Part shown: positions 1 to 10,167 of the stretch, in pieces
Position numbering within the stretch: the first letter of the stretch is position 1
How the letters are laid out: each line of letters opens with the position of its first letter
The notes under the pieces: generated by a model
The model's input: the letters and a program-made list of their open reading frames with translations, nothing else
Databases searched by the model: none
Told to the model about the DNA's origin: nothing
Made by a program: the position numbers and the translations under genes
Source of the DNA: Streptomyces antimicrobicus
Lineage (GTDB): Bacteria > Actinomycetota > Actinomycetes > Streptomycetales > Streptomycetaceae
Length of the DNA stretch: 35,708 nt
Assembly: GCF_020532625.1 (NCBI RefSeq)
Contig: NZ_JAJAUY010000058.1
Location: 1 to 35,708 of the forward strand
Direction: 5' to 3'

Positions 1-943
1 CGTCGTCCTGCCGCCGACCGACCCGATGTCCCGCGGCCAGCTGCGGCGCGTGGCCGGGCTGGCGCGGGACGAGGGGCACCAGGTGCGGTGGCAGGAGGCC
101 CGCGGCGGCGGCCTCGCGCCCCTCAAGGCACTGGCCGCGCTCGCCGGGGACGTCCGGCGCGCGGAGCGGATCGTCGTCGGCGACCCGTTCTCCCGGTTCG
201 TGCAGCTGCTGCTGGCCCCGGCCCGGGCCGCGGAGCTGGTGGTCGTCGACGACGGCACGGCCACCATGGAGTTCGTCGCCCAGCTGGGCCGGGGCGAGCG
301 GCTGCGCCGCTGGCACCGCACCGGCGGCGGGGCCCTGGGCCGGGCGCGCGAGCTGGCGTACGCGCCGGTGGCGGCCACCGCCCGGCGCCGGCTGCGCCGC
401 GTCGAGCTGTTCACCTCCATGCCGGTCACCCCGCTGGAGGGCATGCGGCTGCGGCTGAACGACTTCGGCTGGACCCGGGCCCGCTTCGGCCCGCCCCGGC
501 TGACCCGGGGCACGGACCTGGTCGGCACCTCGCTGGTGGAGACCGGGGTGGTCGACCCGGACCGCTACCTGGAGGCCGTCCGGGCGCTGGCCGCCGAGCA
601 CGGGGCCACCCGCTACTTCGCCCACCGGCGGGAGTCCGCCGAGAAGCTGCGCGGGCTGGGCGAGGCCACCGGGCTGGAGATCGTCCGGCCGGACCTGCCG
701 CTGGAGCTGATCGCCCGGCGCGGTCCCGTGGGTCGTACGATCGTCAGCTTTCCGTCCACGGTCGTCCACACACTGCCGTACGCGCTCTGCGGCACCGGTG
801 TGACCGTCGCCGTGGTGGACGTGGACCCCGCCTGGCTCACCGGCCGGGCCTCGCCCCGGGCCCGCGGCTTCCTCGCCGGGGTGGCCGAAACCGCCCGTGA
901 TGTGCAAAGACTCCCGGCCGTGACCGCCTCGGCGGCCGGATGA
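1..943 (+). CDS. Sialyltransferase-like glycosyltransferase (5' partial)
   Basis: The reading frame is open from the first bases of the window (VVLPPTDP precedes the first internal ATG at 26), so the gene begins upstream and about 313 residues are visible. The segment RIVVGDPFSRF followed by VVVDDGTATMEF, and a late VSFPSTVVHTLP segment, resemble the layout of GT52/polysialyltransferase-like enzymes, where a DDG motif and a late Ser/Thr-rich strand bind CMP-sugar. By that family analogy it would add an acidic nine-carbon sugar during cell-wall glycopolymer or surface polysaccharide synthesis. There is no signal peptide or membrane segment in the visible part, which fits a cytoplasmic enzyme. 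The family call comes from motif impression only and is moderately uncertain; the 3' end is intact. Confidence 0.55.
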   Translation, partial: VVLPPTDPMSRGQLRRVAGLARDEGHQVRWQEARGGGLAPLKALAALAGDVRRAERIVVGDPFSRFVQLLLAPARAAELVVVDDGTATMEFVAQLGRGERLRRWHRTGGGALGRARELAYAPVAATARRRLRRVELFTSMPVTPLEGMRLRLNDFGWTRARFGPPRLTRGTDLVGTSLVETGVVDPDRYLEAVRALAAEHGATRYFAHRRESAEKLRGLGEATGLEIVRPDLPLELIARRGPVGRTIVSFPSTVVHTLPYALCGTGVTVAVVDVDPAWLTGRASPRARGFLAGVAETARDVQRLPAVTASAAG

Positions 944-1068
944 GCGGCGGAGTTTACCCCTCGGGACCGGAGGCCATGCACCCGGAGGACGGTTTTTTCT
1001 CCACGAACGGGTAGAAGATTTGCTGATCTCCAGCCAGTTGACCTAGTGGTGCGCCTACTCTTCAACGG

Positions 1069-2325
1069 GTGAACCAGTTGATGTCCCGCGAGTCCCAGAC
1101 CGCCCTGCCCGGAAAGCCCGCTCAGCCCGAGCTGCCCGGCAAGCTCCCGGAGAATCTGCGTTCTGAACTGATCGCGTTCCGCCGGGACTTGCACATGCAT
1201 CCCGAGCTCGGCCACCAGGAGTTCCGCACGACCGCCGCGATCAAGGCGAGGCTGGAGAAAGCCGGCCTGCGACCACGCGTGCTGAAGTCCGGGACCGGCC
1301 TCATCTGCGACGTGGGCACCTGGGACGGCGTACGGCCGATGCTGGCCCTGCGCGCGGACATCGACGCCCTGCCCATTCCCGATGCCAAGACCCACGTGCC
1401 GTACCGCTCCACCTTCCCGGACCGGGCCCACGCCTGCGGCCACGACGTGCACACCACCACCGTGCTCGGCGCCGGCCTGGTGCTGGCCCAGCTGGACCGG
1501 CAGGGGCTGCTGCCCCGGCCCGTGCGGCTGCTGTTCCAGCCCGCCGAGGAGGTGCTGCCGGGCGGGGCCACCGAGGCCATCGACGCCGGGGTGCTGGACG
1601 GGGTCGGGCAGATCATCGCCGTGCACTGCGACCCCCGGGTGGACGCCGGCAGGATCGGCCTGCGGCCCGGGCCGATCACCTCGGCCTGCGACCGGCTGGA
1701 GGTCACCCTGTCCGGCGCCGGCGGCCACACCGCCCGCCCGCACCTGACCACCGACCTGGTCACGGCGGCGGCCCGGGTCGCCGTGGACGTCCCGGCACTG
1801 CTGGCCCGCCGGATGGACGCCCGCTCGGGCATGTCCGTCACCTGGGGCCGCATCGAGGCCGGGCACGCGTGCAACGTGATCCCGATGCACGCGGAGCTCT
1901 CCGGGACCGTGCGCTGCCTGGACCTGAACGCCTGGCACGAGGCCCCTGACCAGCTCTACGCCGCGATCGACGAGATCGCCACGATGCACGGCGCCAAGTT
2001 CGAGATCAACCACGTCCGCGGCGTCCCGCCGGTCGTGAACGACCCGGTGGTCACCGAGCTGCTGCGCGAGGCCATGACCGCCCGCCGGGGCGCGGAGTCC
2101 GTCGAGGACACCGAGCAGAGCCTGGGCGGCGAGGACTTCTCCTGGTACCTGGAGCACGTGCCGGGCGCGATGGCCCGGCTCGGGGTCCGCACGCCGGGCG
2201 ACACCACCAAGCGGGACCTGCACCGCGGGGACTTCGACGTGGACGAGTCCGCGATCGGGGTCGGCGTGGAGTTCTTCACCGCCGCGGCCCTGCTCGACGG
2301 GCGCCGGGCGAGGCCGCTGGGCTAG
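1069..2325 (+). CDS. M20-family amidohydrolase
   Basis: A zinc-dependent M20 peptidase/amidohydrolase of 418 residues, the usual length for N-acyl amino acid or hippurate-type hydrolases. Visible motifs are RADIDALP (95-102), the metal-binding HACGHD (121-126), the catalytic glutamate pair in QPAEE (157-161), a dimerisation lid-domain segment with GAGGHTARPH, and the C-terminal GGEDFSWYL metal ligand. No signal peptide is seen, so it is probably cytoplasmic. GTG 1069 gives the longest form; ATG 1081 (residue 5) is an equally possible start, and neither has a strong Shine-Dalgarno. It lies just upstream of the nucleoside transport genes but is separated from them by a hairpin and an operator-like site, so it is probably a separate transcription unit. 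The substrate cannot be read from the sequence. Confidence 0.88.
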   Translation: MNQLMSRESQTALPGKPAQPELPGKLPENLRSELIAFRRDLHMHPELGHQEFRTTAAIKARLEKAGLRPRVLKSGTGLICDVGTWDGVRPMLALRADIDALPIPDAKTHVPYRSTFPDRAHACGHDVHTTTVLGAGLVLAQLDRQGLLPRPVRLLFQPAEEVLPGGATEAIDAGVLDGVGQIIAVHCDPRVDAGRIGLRPGPITSACDRLEVTLSGAGGHTARPHLTTDLVTAAARVAVDVPALLARRMDARSGMSVTWGRIEAGHACNVIPMHAELSGTVRCLDLNAWHEAPDQLYAAIDEIATMHGAKFEINHVRGVPPVVNDPVVTELLREAMTARRGAESVEDTEQSLGGEDFSWYLEHVPGAMARLGVRTPGDTTKRDLHRGDFDVDESAIGVGVEFFTAAALLDGRRARPLG

Positions 2326-2443
2326 TCGCGCGCGGAGGCAGCCGGGCCGGTCGGGGCGAGGCCGCCGGGCCGGTCGCCGCGAGGCGCTGGGCCGACCCGG
2401 GGAGATCCCCGTACACCACCCGCGTGTCCGCCGCCGGAAGCGT

Positions 2444-2468
2444 CCAGCCCTTGATACACAAGGGCTGG
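2444..2468 (+). terminator. Hairpin downstream of the amidohydrolase
   Basis: A perfect 9-bp inverted repeat (CCAGCCCTT at 2444-2452, AAGGGCTGG at 2460-2468) with a 7-nt loop. There is no T-run, as is common for Streptomyces terminators. It lies 119 bp after the amidohydrolase stop and 155 bp before the BMP lipoprotein start. The rest of the gap (2326-2623) holds only the operator-like palindrome at 2550. Confidence 0.5.
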
Positions 2469-2549
2469 GCGTCAGGCGCGTTACCGATCGGTCACTGTCC
2501 GGTTCGCGACGATCCGATAACGACTCATGAACGGGCCTTTAACTGACAT

Positions 2550-2561
2550 CTACGCGCGTTA
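2550..2561. promoter_or_regulatory. Operator-like palindrome, copy 1 (nucleoside regulon)
   Basis: CTACGCGCGTTA matches 10 of 12 positions of the perfect palindrome CTACGCGCGTAG found upstream of the ABC ATPase. It lies 62 bp upstream of the lipoprotein start codon, a usual place for a promoter-proximal operator. The shared motif is seen directly; binding by a common repressor is inferred. Confidence 0.6.
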
Positions 2562-2623
2562 CGATCGCGGCGAAACCAGCGCCGGTCAGTGGCGCTTCGG
2601 TCAGGTTTTGAAGGAGCCTCCCC

Positions 2624-3676
2624 TTGCGCCGGATCACCAGGATCGCAACCGTGAGTGTCGCGTCCGCGGCCCTCGCCCTGAGCGCCACCGCGTGTGGCGG
2701 TAAGAAGTCCTCCGACTCGTCCTCGTCCTCGTCCTCCGAGAAGTCGGCCGCCATCGCCTACGACATCGGCGGTCGCGGTGACCAGTCCTTCAACGACGCC
2801 GCCTACGCGGGTCTGGAGAAGGCCGAGAAGGACCTGAAGATCAAGGGCGCGGAGGCCGAGCCCACCGAGGGCGAGAGCGAGGCCGACAAGGTCCAGCGCC
2901 TCACCGAGCTCGCGCGCAAGGGCAACAACCCGGTCATCGGCGTCGGCTTCGCCTACGCCCCGGCCATCAAGAAGGTCGCCGAGAAGTTCCCGAAGACCAC
3001 CTTCGGCCTGATCGACGACACCTCGGTGACCGGCCCGAACATCGCGAACCTGGTCTTCAACGAGGAGCAGGGCTCCTACCTGGCCGGCGTCGCCGCCGCC
3101 AAGGCCTCCAAGACCGGCACGGTCGGCTTCATCGGCGGTGTCGAGGTCCCGCTGATCAAGAAGTTCGAGGCGGGCTTCACCCAGGGCGTCAAGGACACCA
3201 ACCCCAACGCCAAGGTGCTGTCGGCCTACCTGACCCAGCCGCCGGACTTCACCGGTTTCGCCAAGCCCGACCTCGGCAAGGCCGCTGCCAAGGGCCAGCT
3301 CGACGGTGGCGCCGACGTGGTCTACGCCGCGGCCGGCCTCGCCGGCTCGGGTGCCATCGAGGCCACCGCCAACGCGGGCAAGTGGGCCGTCGGTGTCGAC
3401 TCCGACCAGTACAACCAGGCGGGCCTGGCCAAGTACAAGGACAAGATCCTGACCTCGGTCACCAAGGACGTGCAGTCCGCCGTCTACAACCTGATCAAGT
3501 CGGTCCAGGACGGCACCCCGCAGACGGGTGAGGTCCGCTACGGCCTCGACAAGAACGGCGTCGGCCTCGCCGACTCCAACCCGGAGTACAAGAAGATGGC
3601 CGAGGTGATCGCCGCCGTCGAGAAGGCCAAGGCGGACATCATCGCCAAGAAGATCACGGTCAAGACCGCCCCGTAA
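2624..3676 (+). CDS. BMP-family nucleoside-binding lipoprotein
   Basis: Extracellular substrate-binding component of a nucleoside ABC importer. The N-terminus is a lipoprotein signal peptide: basic MRRITR, a hydrophobic stretch, and lipobox LSATAC with lipidated Cys24, followed by a Ser-rich linker. The mature part has the BMP fold signature GGRGDQSFNDAAYAG and a later FIGGVEVPLIKKFEAGF segment, as in PnrA/BmpA purine nucleoside receptors. Length (350 aa) is typical. The start is TTG 2624, supported by AAGGAG at 2611-2616, seven bases upstream. The ATPase and two permeases follow, which completes the transporter. A strong hairpin after the stop (3706-3742) would let this gene be expressed above the rest of the locus. 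Operator-like copy 1 lies 62 bp upstream. Confidence 0.93.
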   Translation: MRRITRIATVSVASAALALSATACGGKKSSDSSSSSSSEKSAAIAYDIGGRGDQSFNDAAYAGLEKAEKDLKIKGAEAEPTEGESEADKVQRLTELARKGNNPVIGVGFAYAPAIKKVAEKFPKTTFGLIDDTSVTGPNIANLVFNEEQGSYLAGVAAAKASKTGTVGFIGGVEVPLIKKFEAGFTQGVKDTNPNAKVLSAYLTQPPDFTGFAKPDLGKAAAKGQLDGGADVVYAAAGLAGSGAIEATANAGKWAVGVDSDQYNQAGLAKYKDKILTSVTKDVQSAVYNLIKSVQDGTPQTGEVRYGLDKNGVGLADSNPEYKKMAEVIAAVEKAKADIIAKKITVKTAP

Positions 3677-3705
3677 GGGACGGCCCGACCGGGCGAACGA
3701 CACGG

Positions 3706-3742
3706 GGGGTCCGGGTAGCGGCTCACGCTGCTCCCGGACCCC
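3706..3742 (+). terminator. Intra-locus hairpin between lipoprotein and ATPase
   Basis: A perfect 10-bp stem (GGGGTCCGGG 3706-3715, CCCGGACCCC 3733-3742) begins 29 bp after the lipoprotein stop. It could act as a partial terminator or as a 3' stabiliser that raises binding-protein mRNA over permease mRNA, a common arrangement in ABC importer operons. Confidence 0.65.
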
Positions 3743-3808
3743 GCGCCTCGTTCACCGGCCCGAACTCAGTGGCCCCAACCTGGCCACAACTTTTCACTTT
3801 CGACAGTG

Positions 3809-3820
3809 CTACGCGCGTAG
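3809..3820. promoter_or_regulatory. Operator-like palindrome, copy 2 (perfect)
   Basis: CTACGCGCGTAG is a perfect 12-bp palindrome lying after the lipoprotein hairpin and 80 bp upstream of the preferred ATPase start. Its presence implies a second regulated promoter for the ATPase, permeases and cdd. It also argues against starting the ATPase at ATG 3769, because the site would then fall inside coding sequence. Confidence 0.65.
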
Positions 3821-3900
3821 AGGTCTCGTGGACGCGATACCGTCGCCCCCCGCCCTGTCCCCCCTGCCTTCCAGCTCCTTCGCGCCAAGGAGAGTGCGTC

Positions 3901-5552
<1,652 letters not shown>

Positions 5553-5556
<4 letters not shown>

Positions 5557-6665
5557 AGAAATTCGACAAGGACCGGCTGCTGCTCGCGGCCGCCGGCCCC
5601 GCGCTCGCGCTGGTCAGCGCCTTCGTACTGACCATGATCGTGCTGGCCGCCTCGGGCGTGGACCCGATCGACCCGCTGCGCATCATGATCGAGCAGGCCG
5701 GTTACGAGGACATCCAGGTCCTGATCGTCAACCAGGCCGGCATCTACTTCCTGGCAGCCCTGGCCGTCGCCATCGGCTTCCGGATGAACCTCTTCAACAT
5801 CGGCGTCGACGGCCAGTACCGGCTCGCGGCGATGCTCTCCGCCGTGGTCGGCGCGGCGGTCTCGCTGCCCGGTCCGCTGCACGTCCTGCTGATCGTGGCC
5901 GTGGCCATGCTCACCGGTGCCTTCTGGGCCGGTATCGCGGGTGTGCTCAAGGCCCGCCGCGGCGTGAGCGAGGTCGTCTCCACGATCATGCTCAACGCGA
6001 TCGCGACCTCGCTGATCGCCTGGCTGATCCTGCCGAAGAACTTCGGCGTCCAGCCGGCCGGTTCCAACGACCTCACCACCGGCGACATCCCCGAGTCCGG
6101 CTGGTTCCCGGCGGTCTCCCTGCCGGGCGGTGACATCTACGGCTTCACCTTCGTGGCGTTCGCCCTGGGCGTCGTCTACTGGTTCGTGCTCAACCGCACC
6201 CGCTTCGGCTTCGACCTGCGCGCCTCGGGCGCCAGCGAGTCCGCGGCGCAGGCGTCCGGCGTGGAGCCCAAGAAGATGATCATGACCTCGATGCTCATCT
6301 CGGGCGCGGTCGCGGGTCTGACGGGCATGCCGCTGCTGCTCGGCGAGTCGCACACGTACAACCTGTCGTTCCCGCTGGGCATCGGCTTCACCGGTATCAC
6401 CGTCGCCCTGCTCGGCCGCAACAACCCCGTCGGCATCTTCTTCTCGGCCCTCCTGATCGCCTTCATCGACAAGGCCTCCGCCGGTCTCGACACGGCCGGT
6501 TACGCCAAGGAGATCGGCACGATCATGCAGGGCCTGATCGTGATCGCCGTCGTCGTCAGCTACGAGCTCGTCCGCCGCTACGGCATCCGCCGCCAGCAGC
6601 AGAAGGTCGGCGAGGAGCTGGCCGCCGGCCACGCCATCAAGACCGAGAAGGAGGTCGCGGCGTGA
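5553..6665 (+). CDS. Nucleoside ABC transporter permease 1 (NupP-like)
   Basis: Inner-membrane permease of the BPD_transp_2 family, 370 residues, with about eight to ten hydrophobic segments. It has the LivH/RbsC-like motif RMNLFNIGVDGQY near residue 85 and GVSEVVSTIMLNAIA near 140, both typical of NupP/YufP proteins paired with BMP receptors. It pairs with the following permease to form the transmembrane channel for nucleosides. The start ATG 5553 overlaps the ATPase stop by ATGA, which implies translational coupling, and its own stop overlaps the next start by GTGA. The charged C-terminal tail (KTEKEVAA) is cytoplasmic. Confidence 0.93.
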
Positions 6666-7927
6666 GCACCAGCACCGTTTCCGCGACGAGCGCCGCGCCC
6701 AAGAAGGGCGGCGGCCGCCGCAAGCTCACCCTGCCCTGGATCCTGCTGATCATCGCGGGCGGGCTGGCCCTGATCTCCCTGGTCCGGGTCATCTCCGGGG
6801 CCAACGACCTGACCTCCGTCGGCCAGGTCTCCGGCGCCCTCCAGCTCGCCGTGCCGATCGCCCTCGCGGGCCTCGGCGGCCTGTGGGCCGAGCGCGCGGG
6901 CGTGGTCAACATCGGCCTCGAAGGCATGATGATCCTCGGCACCTGGTTCGGTGCCTGGGCCGGCTACCAGTGGGGTCCGTGGACCGGCGTCCTCATGGGC
7001 GTCGTCGGCGGTGCCCTCGGCGGCCTGCTGCACGCGATCATCACGGTCACCTTCAACGTGAACCACATCGTCTCCGGTGTCGCGGTCAACATCCTGGCCG
7101 TCGGTTTCACGCAGTACCTGTCGAACTTCACCTTCGACAAGACCCCGGGCGGCTCCTCCAAGCAGTCCCCCCGGATCGACCCCATCACCGAGATCACGAT
7201 TCCCGGGCTCTCGGACTGGCTGGCCACGCTCCAGGCCAAGCACTGGTTCCTGGTCTCCGACGTCGCCGGCGTGCTCGGCGGCCTGGTCACCAACCTGTCG
7301 CTGCTGACGGTCCTGGCCGTCGTGCTGGTCCCGGTCACCTGGTGGGTGCTGTGGCGCACCGCCTTCGGCCTGCGCCTGCGCTCCTGCGGTGAGAACCCGG
7401 TCGCCGCCGAGTCCCTCGGCGTCAACGTCTACAAGTACAAGTACATCGCCGTGATCGTCTCCGGCGCGATGGCCGGCCTCGGCGGCGCGTTCCTCGCGAT
7501 CGTCTCCACCGGCATCTACCAGGAGGGCCAGACCGGCGGCCGCGGCTACATCGGTCTCGCCGCGATGATCTTCGGCAACTGGATGCCGGGCGGCATGGCC
7601 CTCGGCTCGGGCCTGTTCGGCTTCACCTACAGCCTCCGGCTGCGCGGTGGCGCCGAGAACGTCCACGCGATGCTGCTGCTCCTGGCGATCCTGCTCGTGC
7701 TGGTCGTCGTGTGGCAGCTGTACAAGAAGAAGTACGTGCAGGCCGCGATCGCCGCGGCGTGCTCGGCCGGCCTGTTCCTCTGGTACGCCCTGACGGACTC
7801 GGTCCCGAGCCAGTTCGTCGACGCCGCGCCGTACGTCACCACCCTGCTGGTGCTGGCCCTGTCGGCGCAGCGGCTGCGGATGCCCAAGGCGGACGGCATG
7901 CCGTACCGCAAGGGGCAGGGCAAGTGA
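6662..7927 (+). CDS. Nucleoside ABC transporter permease 2 (NupQ-like)
   Basis: Second membrane subunit of the nucleoside importer, 421 residues, BPD_transp_2 family. Family motifs are ERAGVVNIGLEGMMILG (around 78) and NHIVSGVAVNILAVG (around 137), the counterparts of the permease-1 motifs. The N-terminus has a basic, glycine-rich cytoplasmic extension, and extra hydrophobic segments near the C-terminus make it longer than many NupQ proteins. GTG 6662 overlaps the permease-1 stop by GTGA. Its stop overlaps the cytidine deaminase start in the same way, so uptake and first-step catabolism of pyrimidine nucleosides are translationally linked. Confidence 0.92.
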   Translation: MSTSTVSATSAAPKKGGGRRKLTLPWILLIIAGGLALISLVRVISGANDLTSVGQVSGALQLAVPIALAGLGGLWAERAGVVNIGLEGMMILGTWFGAWAGYQWGPWTGVLMGVVGGALGGLLHAIITVTFNVNHIVSGVAVNILAVGFTQYLSNFTFDKTPGGSSKQSPRIDPITEITIPGLSDWLATLQAKHWFLVSDVAGVLGGLVTNLSLLTVLAVVLVPVTWWVLWRTAFGLRLRSCGENPVAAESLGVNVYKYKYIAVIVSGAMAGLGGAFLAIVSTGIYQEGQTGGRGYIGLAAMIFGNWMPGGMALGSGLFGFTYSLRLRGGAENVHAMLLLLAILLVLVVVWQLYKKKYVQAAIAAACSAGLFLWYALTDSVPSQFVDAAPYVTTLLVLALSAQRLRMPKADGMPYRKGQGK

Positions 7928-8322
7928 CGACCGAGCCCGCCATCGGCTGGGAGGCCCTGCGGGAGGCCGCCCGGGACGCCATGTCCCGGGCGTACGCCCC
8001 CTACTCGGGCTTCCCGGTCGGCGTCGCCGCCGTGGTGGACGACGGCCGGCTGGTCACCGGCTGCAACGTCGAGAACGCCAGCTACGGGCTCGGCCTGTGC
8101 GCCGAGTGCGGGCTGGTCTCCCAGCTGCAGAACACCGGTGGCGGCCGGCTGACCCACTTCACCTGCGTGGACGGCAAGGGCGCCCTGCTCGTCCCGTGCG
8201 GCCGCTGCCGGCAACTGCTCTACGAGTTCGGCGGCCCCGACCTCCAGGTCGACACTCCCGAGGGCGTCCTGCCGCTGGCCGCGATGCTGCCGCAGGCCTT
8301 CGGGCCCGACCACCTGGGATAG
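7924..8322 (+). CDS. cdd: Cytidine deaminase
   Basis: Small zinc enzyme (132 aa, homotetramer type) that converts cytidine and deoxycytidine to uridine and deoxyuridine. It has NVENASYG for ribose contacts, the catalytic Cys-Ala-Glu (C59-A-E61) and the zinc pair in PCGRC (Cys92, Cys95). GTG 7924 overlaps the permease-2 stop by GTGA; the open frame extending further upstream is inside the permease gene and is not used. It is the last gene before a strong 12-bp hairpin. The position says imported cytidine is deaminated at once and passed to the phosphorylase encoded next. Confidence 0.95.
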   Translation: MTTEPAIGWEALREAARDAMSRAYAPYSGFPVGVAAVVDDGRLVTGCNVENASYGLGLCAECGLVSQLQNTGGGRLTHFTCVDGKGALLVPCGRCRQLLYEFGGPDLQVDTPEGVLPLAAMLPQAFGPDHLG

Positions 8323-8330
8323 CCGTGCCG

Positions 8331-8364
8331 ACGGCCCTCCGCTCCCTGCCGGGCGGAGGGCCGT
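8331..8364 (+). terminator. Terminator after cdd
   Basis: A perfect 12-bp stem (ACGGCCCTCCGC 8331-8342, GCGGAGGGCCGT 8353-8364) with a 10-nt loop starts eight bases after the cdd stop. It separates the transporter/cdd unit from deoA, which has its own operator-like site. Confidence 0.8.
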
Positions 8365-8417
8365 CGTGTTCACTGTCCCCGACACCCTTTTCCTCCTCGA
8401 CCCCCCTCTTCGACTCT

Positions 8418-8429
8418 CTATGCGCGTAG
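8418..8429. promoter_or_regulatory. Operator-like palindrome, copy 3 plus half-site
   Basis: CTATGCGCGTAG differs by one base from the perfect copy at 3809 and lies 38 bp upstream of the deoA start. A further half-site GCGCGTAG recurs at 8437-8444, fifteen bases after the same 8-mer at 8422-8429, which suggests cooperative or extended binding at this promoter. Confidence 0.62.
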
Positions 8430-8467
8430 AAGGTCCGCGCGTAGCGCAGGAAGTAAGGAAGTTCCCT

Positions 8468-9745
8468 ATGGACGTCATCTCCGTCATCCGCACCAAGCGC
8501 GACCGCGGTGAGCTGAGCCCCGAGCAGATCGACTGGGTCATCGACGCGTACACGCGCGGCGTGGTCGCCGACGAGCAGATGTCCGCGCTGGCCATGGCCA
8601 TCCTGCTCAACGGCATGAACCGGGCCGAGATCGCCCGCTGGACCGCCGCGATGATCGCCAGCGGCGAGCGGATGGACTTCTCCTCCCTGTCCCGCCCGAC
8701 CGCCGACAAGCACTCCACCGGCGGCGTCGGCGACAAGATCACCCTGCCGCTCGCCCCGCTGGTCGCCGCCTGCGGCGCCGCCGTACCGCAGCTGTCGGGC
8801 CGCGGCCTCGGCCACACCGGCGGCACCCTGGACAAGCTGGAGTCCATCCCCGGCTGGCGGGCGCTGCTGTCGAACGAGGAGATGCTGCACGTCCTCGACA
8901 CCACCGGAGCGGTGATCTGCGCGGCCGGTGACGGCCTGGCCCCGGCGGACAAGAAGCTCTACGCGCTGCGCGACGTCACGGGCACGGTCGAGGCCATCCC
9001 GCTGATCGCCTCCTCCATCATGTCCAAGAAGATCGCCGAGGGCACCGGCTCCCTGGTCCTGGACGTGAAGGTCGGCTCCGGCGCCTTCATGAAGAACATC
9101 GAGGACGCCCGCGAGCTGGCCCGCACCATGGTCGGCCTCGGCACGGACAGCGGCGTCAAGACGGTCGCACTGCTGACCGACATGTCGACCCCGCTGGGCC
9201 TGACCGCCGGCAACGCCCTCGAGGTCCGCGAGTCCGTCGAGGTCCTGGCCGGCGGCGGCCCGGCCGACGTGGTGGAGCTGACCGTCGCGCTGGCCAAGGA
9301 GATGCTGGACGCGGCGGGCATCAAGGACGCCGACCCGGCCAAGGCCCTCGCGGACGGCTCCGCCATGGACGTGTGGCGCCGCATGATCGCCGCCCAGGGC
9401 GGCGACCCGGACGCGGCCCTGCCGGTCGCCCGCGAGCAGCACGTGGTCACCGCCCCCGAGTCGGGCGTCCTGACCCGCCTGGACGCGTACGGCGTGGGCG
9501 TCGGCGCCTGGCGCCTGGGCGCGGGCCGGGCCCGCAAGGAGGACCCGGTGCAGGCGGGTGCGGGCATCGAGCTGCACGCGAAGCCGGGCGACACGGTCAC
9601 CGCGGGCCAGCCGCTGATGACCCTGCACACGGACACCCCGGAGAAGTTCGACTACGCCCTGGCGGCCCTGGAGGGCACCTTCGACATCGCGGCGGCGGGC
9701 ACGGAGTTCAGCGCCCCGCCGATCGTGCTCGACCGCATCGCCTGA
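8468..9745 (+). CDS. deoA: Thymidine phosphorylase
   Basis: Pyrimidine-nucleoside phosphorylase of 425 residues that releases thymine or uracil and (deoxy)ribose-1-phosphate. The phosphate-binding KHSTGGVGDK (81-90) and the family signature SGRGLGHTGGTLDKLESIPG are intact, and the C-terminal alpha/beta domain is complete. ATG 8468 is chosen because a purine-rich Shine-Dalgarno (AAGGAAG near 8456) precedes it and the protein then starts MDVISVIRTKRDRGE as in homologues. The longer frame from 8366 would run through the operator-like site. It forms its own unit between two strong hairpins and completes the nucleoside salvage route begun by the importer and cdd. Confidence 0.96.
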   Translation: MDVISVIRTKRDRGELSPEQIDWVIDAYTRGVVADEQMSALAMAILLNGMNRAEIARWTAAMIASGERMDFSSLSRPTADKHSTGGVGDKITLPLAPLVAACGAAVPQLSGRGLGHTGGTLDKLESIPGWRALLSNEEMLHVLDTTGAVICAAGDGLAPADKKLYALRDVTGTVEAIPLIASSIMSKKIAEGTGSLVLDVKVGSGAFMKNIEDARELARTMVGLGTDSGVKTVALLTDMSTPLGLTAGNALEVRESVEVLAGGGPADVVELTVALAKEMLDAAGIKDADPAKALADGSAMDVWRRMIAAQGGDPDAALPVAREQHVVTAPESGVLTRLDAYGVGVGAWRLGAGRARKEDPVQAGAGIELHAKPGDTVTAGQPLMTLHTDTPEKFDYALAALEGTFDIAAAGTEFSAPPIVLDRIA

Positions 9746-9766
9746 CCTGCGGCTTCCCTTCCGGGT

Positions 9767-9800
9767 GAACGGGACCGGCGGACCCCCGCCGGTCCCGTTC
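9767..9800 (+). terminator. Terminator after deoA
   Basis: A perfect 15-bp stem (9767-9781 with 9786-9800) and a 4-nt loop, starting 22 bases after the deoA stop. This is the strongest simple hairpin in the window and marks the right end of the nucleoside locus. Confidence 0.88.
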
Positions 9801-9876
9801 GGCATGCGGGGGCCCGCACCGCAGGGCCGACCGCGGGCGGCCGATGAGTCCGGGGCCGCCGGGAGGTCACCACGGC

Positions 9877-10167
9877 GTGGACGAAACGACGGTGACCCTT
9901 CCCCTGCCCGGCCCCGCCATCGCCCCGGCCCAGGTGCCGCTGCTGTGCCGGCGCCTGGAGCGCCTCTACGCGTCGGGGGCGGTGGGAGCGGTGGTCTGTG
10001 ACGCCACCGCCCTCACCGCCCCCGACCTCACGTCGCTCGACGCCCTCACCCGCCTGACCCTGCTGTCCCGCCGCCACGGCAGTTCCCTGCCGATCCACGG
10101 AGCAGGGCCCGCCTTGCGGGCCCTGCTCACCTTGACGGGCTTGGACGAGGTGCTCGTCCTGGGCTAG
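9877..10167 (+). CDS. STAS-domain protein
   Basis: A small protein (96 aa from GTG 9877) that fits a single STAS domain of the anti-sigma-factor-antagonist type. It alternates strands and helices, with GAVGAVVCDATALTAPDLTSLDALTRLTLL matching the central strand, the conserved Asp/Ser-containing loop and the following helix. Such proteins bind anti-sigma kinases or act as stress-signalling partners; no partner gene is adjacent. GTG 9877 has GGAGG at 9862-9866, ten bases upstream; ATG 9844 (107 aa) is an alternative. The stop codon overlaps the stop of the convergent FG-GAP remnant within one CTAG (10164-10167), so the two genes end on each other. Confidence 0.7.
   Translation: MDETTVTLPLPGPAIAPAQVPLLCRRLERLYASGAVGAVVCDATALTAPDLTSLDALTRLTLLSRRHGSSLPIHGAGPALRALLTLTGLDEVLVLG

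Noticed and set aside
3769..3900. ATG 3769 as the start of the ABC ATPase
   Set aside because: It has no good ribosome binding site, and the extension is low-complexity and runs through the operator-like palindrome. A Shine-Dalgarno at 3887-3892 points to a start near 3901.
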